The notes: generated from the letters alone by a model not told the origin. Positions 42,325-51,861 are shown, numbered from the stretch's first letter. The stretch is DNA of 64,000 bases from Micromonospora ureilytica (GCF_015751765.1 NZ_JADOTX010000001.1:806001-870000), one strand, 5' to 3'. Program-made: numbers and translations.

Positions 42325-43684
42325 CGGCGCCGGTCCGGAAGGTGATCTCGGTGACCCATTTCGTGCAGTGCACGCCGGGCAGGGCGGGGACGATCACCCG
42401 GGCGGGGAAGCCGTGGTCGGCCGAGAGGTCGACACCGTTGACCCGCAGCGCGAGCAGCGAGTCGGCGTCGAGGACCTGGTTGGCCTGGAGGATCGCGTGG
42501 TTGAACAACCCGGCCTTCTCCAGTGATCGCACCTGCGCCGACGCCGGATCGTCCACACCGGCCAGGGCGGCGAGGTCACGCAGTCGTACGCCTGACCAGG
42601 TTTGTCGCGTCGACCACCCCTCCACGCAGGCGATCGGCAGGCGGGCGGTGTGCTGGCCCATGGCGAGCAGGCGGGGGCGGTCGAGGGTGACGAGGCGATC
42701 GCCGCTCCGCACGGTCAACCGCCATCGTTGCCCGGTCTCGTCCGGTTGGATGCCTGCCGCGACGGCGGTGCGGTTGATGGGGAAGCCGTTCGGTCCGGTG
42801 CCGGGCTGACGTCCGCGGGGCAGCAGCAGCGCGGTGCGGCGCCAGCGCCCGTCCAGGCTCTGCCCGATCGTGAGGGCGCCGAGCAGCAGGGACAGGCTAC
42901 CGACCAGGGCGATCGCGCCGCGTCGGCTCATCGTCGGCGCGCCGGGTGCGGTTGCCACCAGGTCGTCCGGATCGGGTGGCTCGGGTCCGGTAACGGCCAG
43001 CGGGGTACGCAGCTCGGCCCGCAGCGGCTCGCTCTGCCCGGGTGGGTTGCGGTCCCGCAGGGCCGGCCGGGATCGGAGTACGCTGACCATCCGGGGCAGC
43101 TTCAGCGTCACGTGTGCCACGAACGCCGCGATGAAGACCCAGGCTCCGAAGTAGTGCGCGGTGTAGAAGTCGAAGCCGAACAGGTACGCGTACTGGATGT
43201 TGAGCAGGCCGGTCGCGATCTCGAACAGGATGCCGCCGACCAGCAGCAGCAGGGACAGCCGCTCGAGCACCTGGGCCAGGGAGCGGGCCGGTGGCCAGCT
43301 GAAGAGCTTCGGAATCACCGACCACAGCTTCGCCAGCACCACGGGGATCAGGATGATGCCGAGCGTCACGTGCAGCCCCTGGGTGACCCGGAACAGCCAG
43401 GACGGCCGAGTCGGCCAGTCGAACGGCGGCAGCCGTAACCAGCCCACCTCGCTGGGCAGGGCCTGATCGAACTGCGGACCGTAGGCGGCGTAGTCGAGCA
43501 GCCCGGTGATGATCACCAGCGGCAGCCCGACGAGGAGCACAACACCGTAAACGGCAGTGAGCCACGGACCGCGCAGCGGGCTGCGCCAGCGATCCCCGGC
43601 CAGGCCGGGGACTGGTGGAGGGTGCCGTTCAAGGGCACGCCACCACCGCTGCGGGAAACCCGTCGGTCGGTCCGTCACACCCAT
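42317..43684 (-). CDS. Molybdopterin-dependent oxidoreductase (sulfite-oxidase fold) with N-terminal membrane domain
   Basis: The product is about 455 residues from ATG 43684 (MGVTDRPTGF; a frame extends further upstream). The first ~210 residues hold four to five hydrophobic helices with His residues (LHVTLGIILIPVVLAKLW; YTAHYFGAWVFIAAFVAHVTLKL) like a cytochrome-b-type anchor. After a further hydrophobic segment (AIALVGSLSLLLGAL) comes a sulfite-oxidase-type domain. Its IACVEGWSTRQTWSGVRLRDLAAL carries the Mo-ligating Cys, and HGFPARVIVPALPGVHCTKWVTEI closes the cofactor pocket. It therefore probably couples a periplasmic-side oxidation or reduction to membrane electron carriers. The substrate is unknown. 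Co-translated with the small membrane protein. Confidence 0.85.
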   Translation of the reverse strand: MGVTDRPTGFPQRWWRALERHPPPVPGLAGDRWRSPLRGPWLTAVYGVVLLVGLPLVIITGLLDYAAYGPQFDQALPSEVGWLRLPPFDWPTRPSWLFRVTQGLHVTLGIILIPVVLAKLWSVIPKLFSWPPARSLAQVLERLSLLLLVGGILFEIATGLLNIQYAYLFGFDFYTAHYFGAWVFIAAFVAHVTLKLPRMVSVLRSRPALRDRNPPGQSEPLRAELRTPLAVTGPEPPDPDDLVATAPGAPTMSRRGAIALVGSLSLLLGALTIGQSLDGRWRRTALLLPRGRQPGTGPNGFPINRTAVAAGIQPDETGQRWRLTVRSGDRLVTLDRPRLLAMGQHTARLPIACVEGWSTRQTWSGVRLRDLAALAGVDDPASAQVRSLEKAGLFNHAILQANQVLDADSLLALRVNGVDLSADHGFPARVIVPALPGVHCTKWVTEITFRTGADG

Positions 43685-43800
43685 ACCCCGGGACGCTAGA
43701 CGCCACAGGTGCCCGATCTGGTGCATTCGGCGATACCGATCGCCTGGCAAGGCGGGTGAAGTGACCTCGCCGCGGCCGAGTGCGGTCTACGGTCACCGGG

Positions 43801-44862
43801 ATGCGGGTACTGCTCACCGGCGCGGCCGGTTTCATCGGATCGCAGATCGCCGACCTGCTCGTCGCCGAGGGCCACGATCTGGTGGCGCTCGACGCGCTGC
43901 TGCCTCAGGCACATGGCGGGGAACTCCCCGAGTGGTCCCGCCGGCACGACCCGGTGGTCGGTGACGTGCGGGACGCCGCTCTGCTGGACCAGCTTCTGGC
44001 CGGCGTGGACGCGGTGTGTCACCAGGCGGCGATGGTGGGGCACGGGCTGAATCCGTCCGACGCACCCGACTACGTCCGCCACAACGACTACGCCACGGCG
44101 GTGCTGCTCGCCGCGATGCACCGGGCCGGTGTGACCCGGCTGGTGCTGGCCAGCTCGATGGTTGTCTACGGCGAAGGTCGGTACGTCTGCGCGACGCACG
44201 GCACCGTGCGGCCCGCCGCTCGCAGCGCCGCCGACCTGGCCGCCGGCCGGTACGAGCCAACCTGCCCAGACTGCACGGGCACCCTCTCGCCCGCTCTGGT
44301 GCCCGAGGACGCGCTACTCGAGCCGAGAAGCACGTACGCGGCCACCAAGCTCGCCCAGGAACACCTCGCCGCCGCGTGGGCGCGGCAGACCGGCGGGAGC
44401 GTCTGGGCACTGCGCTACCACAACGTCTACGGTCCCCGGATGCCCCGGGACACCCCGTACGCGGGTGTGGCCTCGCTTTTTCGGTCCGCGCTGGCGGCGG
44501 GTCAGCCGCCAACTGTGCTGGAGGACGGCCGGCAGCGCCGCGACTTCGTCCACGTCACCGACGTCGCCCGGGCCAACCTGCTGGCGTTGACCGCTTTGCC
44601 ACCGCGGGGCCTCGTGCCGGTCAACATCTGCTCCGGTGAGCCGCACACCGTGGGTGAGCTGGCCGTGGCTCTCGCCGAGGCGATGGCCGGGCCGGCGCCG
44701 CTGATCGCCGGTGGCGGCCGGGCGGCCGACGTCCGACACGTGGTCGCCGACCCCCGGCGGGCGGCGGAGCTGCTCGGCTACACCGCCCGGGTCGGGTTCT
44801 CCGAGGGCGTAGCCGCCTTCGCCACCGATCCGCTCCGGGAACCGGCCGCCCTCACCGTCTGA
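43801..44862 (+). CDS. NAD-dependent sugar epimerase/dehydratase (extended SDR)
   Basis: The product is 353 residues from ATG 43801. MRVLLTGAAGFIGSQIADLL is the Rossmann GxxGxxG. The catalytic Tyr/Lys pair is in YAATKLAQEHL, about 30 residues after an inserted, Cys-containing loop (TCPDCTGTLSPAL, with an earlier Cys in RYVCATHG) that could bind zinc and is unusual in this family. The C-terminal VCSGEPHTVGELA-type region reads VNICSGEPHTVGELAVALAEA. It likely converts a nucleotide sugar. Its neighbours encode glycosyltransferases, which suggests a cell-envelope glycan or glycolipid pathway. Confidence 0.87.
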   Translation: MRVLLTGAAGFIGSQIADLLVAEGHDLVALDALLPQAHGGELPEWSRRHDPVVGDVRDAALLDQLLAGVDAVCHQAAMVGHGLNPSDAPDYVRHNDYATAVLLAAMHRAGVTRLVLASSMVVYGEGRYVCATHGTVRPAARSAADLAAGRYEPTCPDCTGTLSPALVPEDALLEPRSTYAATKLAQEHLAAAWARQTGGSVWALRYHNVYGPRMPRDTPYAGVASLFRSALAAGQPPTVLEDGRQRRDFVHVTDVARANLLALTALPPRGLVPVNICSGEPHTVGELAVALAEAMAGPAPLIAGGGRAADVRHVVADPRRAAELLGYTARVGFSEGVAAFATDPLREPAALTV

Positions 44863-44879
44863 GACCGTCGCCTTGCGGA

Positions 44880-46280
44880 TCAGGAGACCGTCCACAGCAG
44901 GTGGCTGACCGCGAGGGCGGTAACCACCTGCCCGGCCAGCCAGAACCGTTGGGCGGGCGGTGGCAGGTGGGCGGCGGCCACCAGCAGCCAGACCACGAAC
45001 GGTAGCCAGATCCGTTCCACCTCCGCCTTGCTCAGCCCGGACAGGTCAGCCGCGCCGACCGCCAACACGGCGGCCAGTGGCAGCAGCACCGTGGGCCCGG
45101 CTTCCCGCAGGGCGATCATCCCGGCTCGGTCCGGCCCGCGCCATCGCATCGCAACGGTCCACGCAGGAGCGGCCGACGCGAGCGCGGTCCGGCGCAGCGC
45201 GGTCCCGAGCACCGGGCCCACACAGAGCAGAAGCGCCGCGATGTTCGCCCACACCCAGTAGCCGTACGGGCGATCCGCCGCCCAGCCCTGGTGGTACCGC
45301 TGCACCACCAGGTGGTAGCCGTCCAGCCACCAGAAGCCGGCCAGCGTGAACGTGGCCACCACCGTGCCGGCCCCGGCCAGTGCCGCGAGCAGTACCGGCC
45401 ACCGGTCCCGAGGCCGCAGCGCCACCACTGCCAGGGCCAGGACGCCGACAAGTACGAAGCCGTACGACAGGTAGAGGGCGAAGCCGAGCAGCAGGCCCCC
45501 GACCGCGGCGGCGACCAGAGCACGCACCGCCAGCAGGGCCAGCCCCGCCGCCACCACCCCGGTGAAGATGCCATCGGCCGAGACTCCCACCCAGATCGCG
45601 CCGGGCAGCAGCACCAGGAACGGCAGCACGTCACGGGCTGCCTGCCCCGCACCGAGTGCCCGCAGCGTCACCGGCACCGACACGGTCACCGTCGCTCCCA
45701 CCAGCACGCATGCCAGGGCGGCGGCGGTGGGACCGCCGAGGCCGATCCGGTCCAACCCGACGAAGACCAGCAGAGCCCCCGGTGGATGGCCGGCGGTGTG
45801 GGTGGACCACGAGTCCGGCTGGAAGTCGAGAATCCGTGCGCTGAAGCCGGCCAGCATGGCCGTGACGTCGGTGACCCGGGGCACCTCGTGCAGGTATTCA
45901 GCCTGCGGGGTGAGTCGTCGGGTGAAACCGGCCGACCAGCCGTCCACCAGCGCCAACGACATCGTCCACGCGACCGCCGCAAGGTAGCCCGCGACCAGCA
46001 GCCGACCCCATCCGGCGGTCCGCGCCCACCGGACGCCCCGGCCGAGCACCCCGGCGGCGACCAGTAGCGCGGCCGGAGTGCCCCAGCCCAGGTGCGGACG
46101 CCAGCTGGCGTACAGCGGCGCGGCGTCGGCGTGCAGACCGACACCGCGCGCGTTGAGCAGCAGCCCCACCGCCACCGCGGCGGCGACCAACGCCACCTCG
46201 ACGCCGAGCACCACCAGGTCGGCGTCGACGCGCCGGGCGGGCAGTTCCGGTCCCCGCCGCAGCGGCGCGAGCACTTTCAT
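44880..46280 (-). CDS. GT-C-type integral membrane protein, putative polyprenol-sugar transferase
   Basis: The product is 466 residues with about eleven to thirteen membrane helices. A large extracellular loop contains DFQPDSWSTHTAGHPPGALLVF, a conserved Trp/His/Pro-rich loop found in actinobacterial GT-C-like membrane proteins. The catalytic acid of GT-C enzymes would lie in the first loop (residues ~45-60 include LHADAAPLY). It probably transfers a sugar from a polyprenyl phosphate to an envelope acceptor. It is convergent with the epimerase gene (17 nt apart) and divergent from the GT2 operon, so it may share regulatory DNA (46281-46425) with that operon. Confidence 0.65.
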   Translation of the reverse strand: MKVLAPLRRGPELPARRVDADLVVLGVEVALVAAAVAVGLLLNARGVGLHADAAPLYASWRPHLGWGTPAALLVAAGVLGRGVRWARTAGWGRLLVAGYLAAVAWTMSLALVDGWSAGFTRRLTPQAEYLHEVPRVTDVTAMLAGFSARILDFQPDSWSTHTAGHPPGALLVFVGLDRIGLGGPTAAALACVLVGATVTVSVPVTLRALGAGQAARDVLPFLVLLPGAIWVGVSADGIFTGVVAAGLALLAVRALVAAAVGGLLLGFALYLSYGFVLVGVLALAVVALRPRDRWPVLLAALAGAGTVVATFTLAGFWWLDGYHLVVQRYHQGWAADRPYGYWVWANIAALLLCVGPVLGTALRRTALASAAPAWTVAMRWRGPDRAGMIALREAGPTVLLPLAAVLAVGAADLSGLSKAEVERIWLPFVVWLLVAAAHLPPPAQRFWLAGQVVTALAVSHLLWTVS

Positions 46281-46425
46281 GACGACCGGACGGTACGGCC
46301 ATCGCCGGCCCGGTGCCGCGGGAACGGGCAGGACATCACCGTTCGGTGAGGGAGTGACGCTGGCGAGGATGCTGATGGTCCGATTTCGCCTATCTCGGAC
46401 GGCTTGGCGTCCTAGCGTTTCCGGT

Positions 46426-47100
46426 ATGCCATCACCGATCGACGTGGTACTGCCGTGCCTCGACGAAGCCGCGGCACTACCCGGCGTCCTGACCGCCCTG
46501 CCACCCGGCTACCGGGCGATCGTGGTGGACAACGGCTCCCGGGACGGATCAGCGGAGGTCGCGGCCCGGCACGGCGCCCGGGTCGTCCACGAAGCGCGCC
46601 GGGGCTACGGCGCGGCCGTACACAGCGGGCTGGAGGCGGCCGAGACCGCACTTGTTTGTGTGCTCGACGCCGACGGCTCCTTCGATCCCACCGAACTCCC
46701 GGCTCTTGTCGCGCCGGTGGCCAGCGGGTCGGCCGATCTGGTGGTCGGTCGTCGTCGGCCCGTCGCCGCCGGCGTCTGGCCGTGGCATGCCCGAGCCGGC
46801 ACCGCGCTTGTCGCGGCGCTGCTGCGGCACCGGGGCATACCGCTGCGCGACCTCAGCCCGATTCGGGTGGCCCGCCGCGACGCGCTGCTCGGCCTCGGAG
46901 TCACCGACCGCGCCTTCGGATACCCGTTGGAACTACTCATCCGCGCCGCCGCCGCGGGCTGGCGGATCCGGGAACTCGACGTGCGGTACTCGCACCGCGC
47001 CGCCGGCACCCGGTCGAAGGTCTCCGGCTCGGTACGCGGCACGCTCCGCGCGACCCGCGATTTCGCCGGGGTCCTGCGTACGGTGGAGCGATCGCGGTGA
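46426..47100 (+). CDS. Family 2 glycosyltransferase (dolichyl-phosphate-sugar synthase-like)
   Basis: The product is 224 residues from ATG 46426. MPSPIDVVLPCLDEAAALPGVL is the GT2 start, AIVVDNGSRDGSAEVA follows, and VCVLDADGSFDPTELP carries the DxD-type metal site. There is no membrane anchor. Members transfer a sugar from a nucleotide donor to a lipid phosphate. It is the first gene of a tightly packed three-gene operon (GTGA overlap with the next), and it faces the GT-C membrane protein, which could use its polyprenyl-linked product. Confidence 0.85.
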   Translation: MPSPIDVVLPCLDEAAALPGVLTALPPGYRAIVVDNGSRDGSAEVAARHGARVVHEARRGYGAAVHSGLEAAETALVCVLDADGSFDPTELPALVAPVASGSADLVVGRRRPVAAGVWPWHARAGTALVAALLRHRGIPLRDLSPIRVARRDALLGLGVTDRAFGYPLELLIRAAAAGWRIRELDVRYSHRAAGTRSKVSGSVRGTLRATRDFAGVLRTVERSR

Positions 47101-47897
47101 CCGTCCTGCTGGTAATGGCGAAGGCACCCGTGCCCGGGGCGGTGAAGACCCGTCTCTGCCCACCGGCCAGCCACCGCCAGGCGGCCCGGATCGCCGCCGC
47201 AGCACTGCTGGACAGCCTGGACACCGTACGCGCCACACCCGGCGTCACACCCGTCCTCGCCCTTCACGGTCAACTGGCCGATGGCGAGGAAGCCACCGAG
47301 CTGACCGCAGCCATCGCCGGCTGGCAGATCCTGCCGCAGCGAGGCACCGACCTCGGCAACCGTCTCGCCAACGCCCACGCCGACGTGGCTGACGCCTACC
47401 CCGGTCGACCGGTGCTCCAGATCGGCATGGACACGCCACAGCTGACGCCGGCGCACCTCGACGAGGCCGTCCACCGTCTCACCCTGGGCGACGCGGTGCT
47501 CGGCCCCGCCATCGACGGCGGGTGGTGGGCCCTGGGTCTGCACAACCCCCGGCACGCCGCCGTACTGACGGCCGTGCCGATGTCCACCGCACTGACCGGA
47601 CACCACACCATCGCGGCCCTGCGCGAGCGGGGCTTGCGCGTCGATTCCCTACCCCTCCTTCGCGACGTCGACGAGTGGCCCGACGCGCTGGCGGTGGCCG
47701 CGTCGACTTCCCGTGATGCATCAGCATGGTCGATCGACGTGATTGCCAACGGTCGTCCTGGGCGGGCCGCGGCAGTCATGCCCGGGCAGTCCGGGGGCGA
47801 GGACGCGGCCCATCCGGCGCGGCACGCTACCTGCAGCCGCTTCGCGCGCCAGGTCGCGGCGGTCCAGCGCAGCCTGACACCCGGGTTCCCAGGATGA
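47097..47897 (+). CDS. TIGR04282/DUF2064-type nucleotidyl/glycosyl transferase-like protein
   Basis: The product is 266 residues from GTG 47097 within the previous stop. VLLVMAKAPVPGAVKTRLCPP is the family opening, and VLQIGMDTPQLTPAHLDEA plus GDAVLGPAIDGGWWALGL are its conserved GT-A-like core. Proteins of this family usually accompany a GT2 transferase, exactly as here. The biochemical activity is unproven. The C-terminal ~50 residues (after AVAASTSRD) look low in conservation. Its stop overlaps the start of the methyltransferase gene. Confidence 0.82.
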   Translation: MTVLLVMAKAPVPGAVKTRLCPPASHRQAARIAAAALLDSLDTVRATPGVTPVLALHGQLADGEEATELTAAIAGWQILPQRGTDLGNRLANAHADVADAYPGRPVLQIGMDTPQLTPAHLDEAVHRLTLGDAVLGPAIDGGWWALGLHNPRHAAVLTAVPMSTALTGHHTIAALRERGLRVDSLPLLRDVDEWPDALAVAASTSRDASAWSIDVIANGRPGRAAAVMPGQSGGEDAAHPARHATCSRFARQVAAVQRSLTPGFPG

Positions 47898-48586
47898 GCC
47901 GTCGCCTACGGGCCAGACCGACCGAGGCATTCGGCAGCGCATTACGGCACCGCACCGACGACCACTGGCTGGTACACGGCGACAACGGCTGGCGCAGCCG
48001 CCTACCGGTACGCCGGTGGCACGGTCCAGCCGAACCGGCGGTGGCCGCACTCGTCGCCCGGTGCACCGGCCCGACCCTCGACCTGGGCTGCGGTCCAGGC
48101 CGGCTCACACTGGCACTCACCCGGGCCGGACTGACAGCGGTCGGAGTCGACATCTCCGCGCACGCGGTCCGCCTGACCCGAGCCCGAGGCGCGATTGCCC
48201 TCCAGAGAGACGTCTTCGCCCCACTGCCCGCAGAAGGGCGCTGGGCGCATGTGCTCCTGATAGACGGAAACATCGGCATCGGCGGTGACCCCGTCACCCT
48301 CCTCGGCCGGTGCCATGACCTGCTGCGCCCCGGCGGCACCGTGCTCGTCGAACTCGAACCACCGGGTCCCGGATTGTGGCGGGGTCAGGCCCAATTGGCC
48401 ATCCAGGCCGCCTGCGGTGGTTCGCGCCTCGGGCCACCGTTTCGGTGGGCCCGGCTCGACACCATGGCGGTCACCGGGGTGGCTGCTGCCGCCGGGTTCA
48501 CTGTCCGCGAGGTGTTCCGCCGCGATCGTCGCTGGTTCGGCGAGTTGGACACGGACAGCTCCGGCGTGGTCAACCCGACGAAGTAG
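47894..48586 (+). CDS. SAM-dependent methyltransferase
   Basis: The product is 230 residues from ATG 47894 (ATGA overlap). TLDLGCGPGRLTLALTRAGLTAVGVDIS is motif I plus the ribose-binding Asp, and LLRPGGTVLVELEPPG is the motif V/VI region. It is cytoplasmic, the last gene of the GT2 operon, and probably methylates a glycan, lipid or sugar intermediate of that pathway. No recognisable substrate-specific domain is present. Confidence 0.85.
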   Translation: MSRRLRARPTEAFGSALRHRTDDHWLVHGDNGWRSRLPVRRWHGPAEPAVAALVARCTGPTLDLGCGPGRLTLALTRAGLTAVGVDISAHAVRLTRARGAIALQRDVFAPLPAEGRWAHVLLIDGNIGIGGDPVTLLGRCHDLLRPGGTVLVELEPPGPGLWRGQAQLAIQAACGGSRLGPPFRWARLDTMAVTGVAAAAGFTVREVFRRDRRWFGELDTDSSGVVNPTK

Positions 48587-48748
48587 GGTCGGTGCCAGCG
48601 AACATCTGCTCGGGGGTCCGTTGGTCGGGTGTGAAAGGCAGGCCCAGTCGTGGCGGGCAGGCCTGCAGACCGGGCGGGAAGGGTGTGACCTAGCAGCCTC
48701 GGCCAGCGATCACTGTGGCCCGCGGAGCACCATGCCCACCCGGCCTGG

Positions 48749-49684
48749 CTACTGCCGTAGGAGCAGGGCGAGATCGAGGACCACGTGCCCGTTGAACACG
48801 CCTGTCGTCTGAGCCGCGCCGGTGAGCAGGTCGACCCGATAGAGCCGGGAGCTGGCGATGCCGTTGAGTACGGCGTAGGCGTTGTTGGCCACGGCGCGGT
48901 CTCCACTCAGCTGGCTGTGGATGTCGAAGCCTGCGTGGAGGGTCGCGTTGACCCCCAGTGCGCCGGTGGCGGCCAGTTGCCCGGAGTTGGCGGGGGATTG
49001 CAGGGCAACCTGGTCGAGGGTGGTGTCGATGTCGAACAGGGTGGTAGCGGTGGCGGGGTTGAGGTCGTTGTTGGTGTACGCCGCACCGGTGACACCGGCG
49101 GCGGCGGTGCTGGGCGGGTAGGTGAGAGAGCCGTCGACAAGTGTCGTGCCGCCGGGGTTGATGTTGTGGCGCAGGTTCTGGCCGGTGTCGCTGATGATCC
49201 GGAGTCGGTCGGCGGCGGGGTTGAAGTCGACGCCGAACGACGTGCCGTTCAGTGCGACGGTCAGTTGGCTGACCTGTGTGGCCGCCGCGGTGCGCGTGTT
49301 CAGCGCGTAGACGCCGCCGGTGTTGCCGACGCCGTAGAGCTGGCCGTCCTGGACGCGAAAGTCGATGCCGATGAGCGCTTCGCTGCCGGGCAGGTCGACC
49401 GGGCCGATGGTGCAGGCCAGGGCGGGGCGGTTGGCGGCGAACTTGATCAGCTGCTGGCCGTCGGTGAGACCGATGGCGACGAGCCCGTTGCGGCCTCCGG
49501 CGTTGAGCAGGTCCCACAGCAGGGTGCAGGTCCCAGTGCCCAACGAGGGCAGGCCGTGCGCCGGGAGGCTCGTGGCTGTGCTGTGGCTTGGTCGGGCGGC
49601 GGTGACTGGCGTCGCGGTGATCCCGATGCTGGCGACCATCATCGTGGCGGCTACGAGCAGTCCTCGGCGAAGCGTACGGTGCAT
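48749..49684 (-). CDS. Secreted DUF4394-domain protein
   Basis: The product is about 311 residues from ATG 49684 (MHRTLRRGLLVA); a GTG at 49711 is possible. Residues 1-30 form a signal peptide (RRGLLVAATMMVASIGITA, cleaved near VTAARP). The rest is a repeated beta-strand pattern of the DUF4394 type: LIGIDFRVQDGQLYGVGNTGGVYALN, then GVDFNPAADRLRIISDTGQNLRHN and AAYTNNDLNPATATTLFDIDT, suggestive of a beta-propeller. It is extracellular; function unknown. Alone, with no operon partners. Confidence 0.85.
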   Translation of the reverse strand: MHRTLRRGLLVAATMMVASIGITATPVTAARPSHSTATSLPAHGLPSLGTGTCTLLWDLLNAGGRNGLVAIGLTDGQQLIKFAANRPALACTIGPVDLPGSEALIGIDFRVQDGQLYGVGNTGGVYALNTRTAAATQVSQLTVALNGTSFGVDFNPAADRLRIISDTGQNLRHNINPGGTTLVDGSLTYPPSTAAAGVTGAAYTNNDLNPATATTLFDIDTTLDQVALQSPANSGQLAATGALGVNATLHAGFDIHSQLSGDRAVANNAYAVLNGIASSRLYRVDLLTGAAQTTGVFNGHVVLDLALLLRQ

Positions 49685-49973
49685 GAGAGGCACTTCCTTG
49701 ATCAGATGCACCGACGGACTCCTCGGCGGAATCCGACGCCGTTGCCGGCGACAGTGCAGGGAAGAATTCCCTGCTCAGAGCCTATGTAGAGGCGATCCGC
49801 AGCATCTGTCGGGATTCGGCCTTTCCTTCAACTTTCGCACCTTCTGCACGATGCAATCCACCTGAGGCAGTCACCGTGCTGGAACATCTGAGCGCGCCCA
49901 TCGACCATCAGAGCCGGCGGGTGCTGACTGCGGGAAGGCTGGAGTCGCCTGCGGCAGTGCCAGCCCCGCGGAC

Positions 49974-50456
49974 CTAGCCGAGGTCCGGCGGTGCGGGAGG
50001 GAGCGAGGCGATGTTGCTGTAGAAGCGGTGGATGTCGCTGACGACGCGCTCGAAGGTAGGAAGGTCGAGGGGCTTGGTGACGTACGCGTTGGCGTGTGCG
50101 GAGTAGCTGGCCAGAACATCCGCGTCGATGCCGGAGGTCGTGAACACCACGATGGGAATCGCCTTCAGATGGTCGTCGGACTTCACCGCCGACAGGACCT
50201 CGCGACCGTTCATCCGGGGCATGTTCAAGTCGAGGATGACCAGATCGGGGCGTGGCGCGTTTGTGTGGGCGCCGGTGCGGTTCAGGAATGCCATGGCTTC
50301 CTCGCCGTCGTCGACCTGGTGCAGCTCGGTGGGCAGACCGCCCGCCGCGACAGCGTTTTCGATCAGTGCGACGTCGGCCAGGTCGTCCTCGACCAGCAGG
50401 ATGCGCAGTGCGGAGAACCGGGTGCCGGTGGCGTCGGCGGCAGTGTTCACGTGCAC
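49974..50456 (-). CDS. Single-domain response regulator
   Basis: The product is about 160 residues from GTG 50456 or 50450. ILLVEDDLADVALIENAV gives the acidic pocket, VILDLNMPRMNGREVL carries the phospho-acceptor Asp, VVFTTSG the switch Thr, and AYVTKPLDL the Lys. There is no output domain, as in Rcp1-type regulators that act through protein contacts. It lies close to the stress sigma factor gene on the same strand (191 nt apart), so it may feed a partner-switching or light/oxygen sensing pathway. The cognate kinase is not in the window. Confidence 0.88.
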   Translation of the reverse strand: MHVNTAADATGTRFSALRILLVEDDLADVALIENAVAAGGLPTELHQVDDGEEAMAFLNRTGAHTNAPRPDLVILDLNMPRMNGREVLSAVKSDDHLKAIPIVVFTTSGIDADVLASYSAHANAYVTKPLDLPTFERVVSDIHRFYSNIASLPPAPPDLG

Positions 50457-50647
50457 GAGCCTACGACCGTAGGCGGCCAGCCACGATGATTGATCAATCG
50501 TTCTCGTGACTGGCCGTGTCGACCATGGGCCCTGTGGAGTCCGGGTGCTGTCGGTAGCAGCGAAGCCGGCCCAGGCGACTGGCCTCATGACGGGCTGCGT
50601 GTCTCCTGCCGCGAGCGTGCGGCTGAGTTTCGCAGTAGGTCGGGCGA

Positions 50648-51460
50648 TCAGTAGGCGACGTCGGCCAGGTGCGCGCGTAGCTTGACGAGTGCGCGGGCCA
50701 GCAGGCGCGAGACGTGCATCTGCGAGACGCCGATCTGGTCGGCGATCTCGCTCTGGGTCTGGTTGCCGTAGAAGCGCAGGGTAAGGATCTTCTGCTCGCG
50801 CTCGTCGAGTGTGGCCAGCGCGGGGCCGAGGGCCACTCGCAGCTCGGCGTGGGCGAACTCGGCGTCTTCGCCGCCCAGCATCTCGCCCAGTTCGGTGCCG
50901 CGTTCGCCGTCGCCCACAGGGGTGGACAGCGACACGGCGTTGTACGCGCGTGCGCCTTCGAGGCCTTCGAGGACTTCTTCCTCGGTGAGCTTGAGGTGCG
51001 CGGCGATGTCGGCGACGGTCGGCGAACGGCCCAGCGTTTGCAGCAGGGCGCTGTTGGCGTCGGAGATCGCCAGGCGCATCTCTTGCAGGCGGCGTGGCAC
51101 GCGGATGTCCCAGGTGCGGTCCCGGAAGTGGCGCTTGAGTTCCCCGACGATGGTGGGGATCGCGTAGCCGGCGAAGTCCACCCCACGTGACGGGTCGAAC
51201 TTGTCGACTGCCTTGATCAGGCCCATCGCCGCGGTCTGCGTCAGGTCTCCGGTGGGTTCGCCGCGCCCGGTGTAGCGACGGGCGAGGTGATTGGCCAGCG
51301 GCAGCCACGCCTCGATCGCGCGGTCCCGCAGCGCGGCCCGTGACGGGTGACCGGCGGGCATCGCCGCCATCGCGAGGAGCAACGTCGTGGCGGTCGAGTC
51401 GGTCGAGGCCTCGTCGGTGCGGGTGCTCGTCGGCGCGGGCCGGTCAGTGGTGATGGTCAT
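50648..51460 (-). CDS. RNA polymerase sigma factor of the SigB/SigF (stress/sporulation) group
   Basis: The product is 270 residues from ATG 51460 with GGAGGAAC upstream. Regions 2 (DLTQTAAMGLIKAVDKFDPSRGVDFAGYAIPTIVGELKRHFRD), 3 (SPTVADIAAHLKLTEEEVLEGL) and 4 (LATLDEREQKILTLRFYGNQTQSEIADQIGVSQMHVSRLLARAL) are complete. The region 2 sequence and length are those of SigB/SigF/SigG-like alternative factors, normally held by anti-sigma factors; none is encoded next to it. Two direct repeats lie just upstream and may be its own regulatory sites. Confidence 0.9.
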   Translation of the reverse strand: MTITTDRPAPTSTRTDEASTDSTATTLLLAMAAMPAGHPSRAALRDRAIEAWLPLANHLARRYTGRGEPTGDLTQTAAMGLIKAVDKFDPSRGVDFAGYAIPTIVGELKRHFRDRTWDIRVPRRLQEMRLAISDANSALLQTLGRSPTVADIAAHLKLTEEEVLEGLEGARAYNAVSLSTPVGDGERGTELGEMLGGEDAEFAHAELRVALGPALATLDEREQKILTLRFYGNQTQSEIADQIGVSQMHVSRLLARALVKLRAHLADVAY

Positions 51461-51524
51461 GCTGGTTCCTCCGCATCGCACCGGCCGCGCTCCGCCTGTC
51501 CGGCGCCAACCGTCTGAGCAGAGG

Positions 51525-51559
51525 CTAGACGAAAGGGCACCAGAAACCTAGCCGAAAGG
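51525..51559. repeat. Two 12-bp direct repeats upstream of the sigma gene
   Basis: CTAGACGAAAGG (51525-51536) and CTAGCCGAAAGG (51548-51559) differ at one base and are 23 bp apart, about two helical turns, so a protein could bind both on one face. They lie 65-100 bp ahead of the sigma factor start. The rest of 51461-51861 has no gene that I can support. Confidence 0.4.
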
Positions 51560-51861
51560 TTGAGGTGGCACAGCTCAGTCGCTCGGTCTACTCCCGAGTC
51601 GGGTCACGTAAGCCGCCGCCGATATCGAGCTGTCCCCTCCGCTGCCGACATCAGCGGCGGCGGTCAGCAAGCGCAGACGAAAGCCAGGCAGAGGACTGCT
51701 GCCTTCGAGCTTGTCCGCCGCCGCTCATCCCGACGGCGGTTCCGCTGCGTGAGCCGCTGGTGCGGGTCGGGCAACTCCCGACGACACCGGTGACGGACCG
51801 CTCACCGGCAGAGCCGATCGGCCGCTTCCACCAGCGGCGGCGGTGTGGTCACAATGACCCA

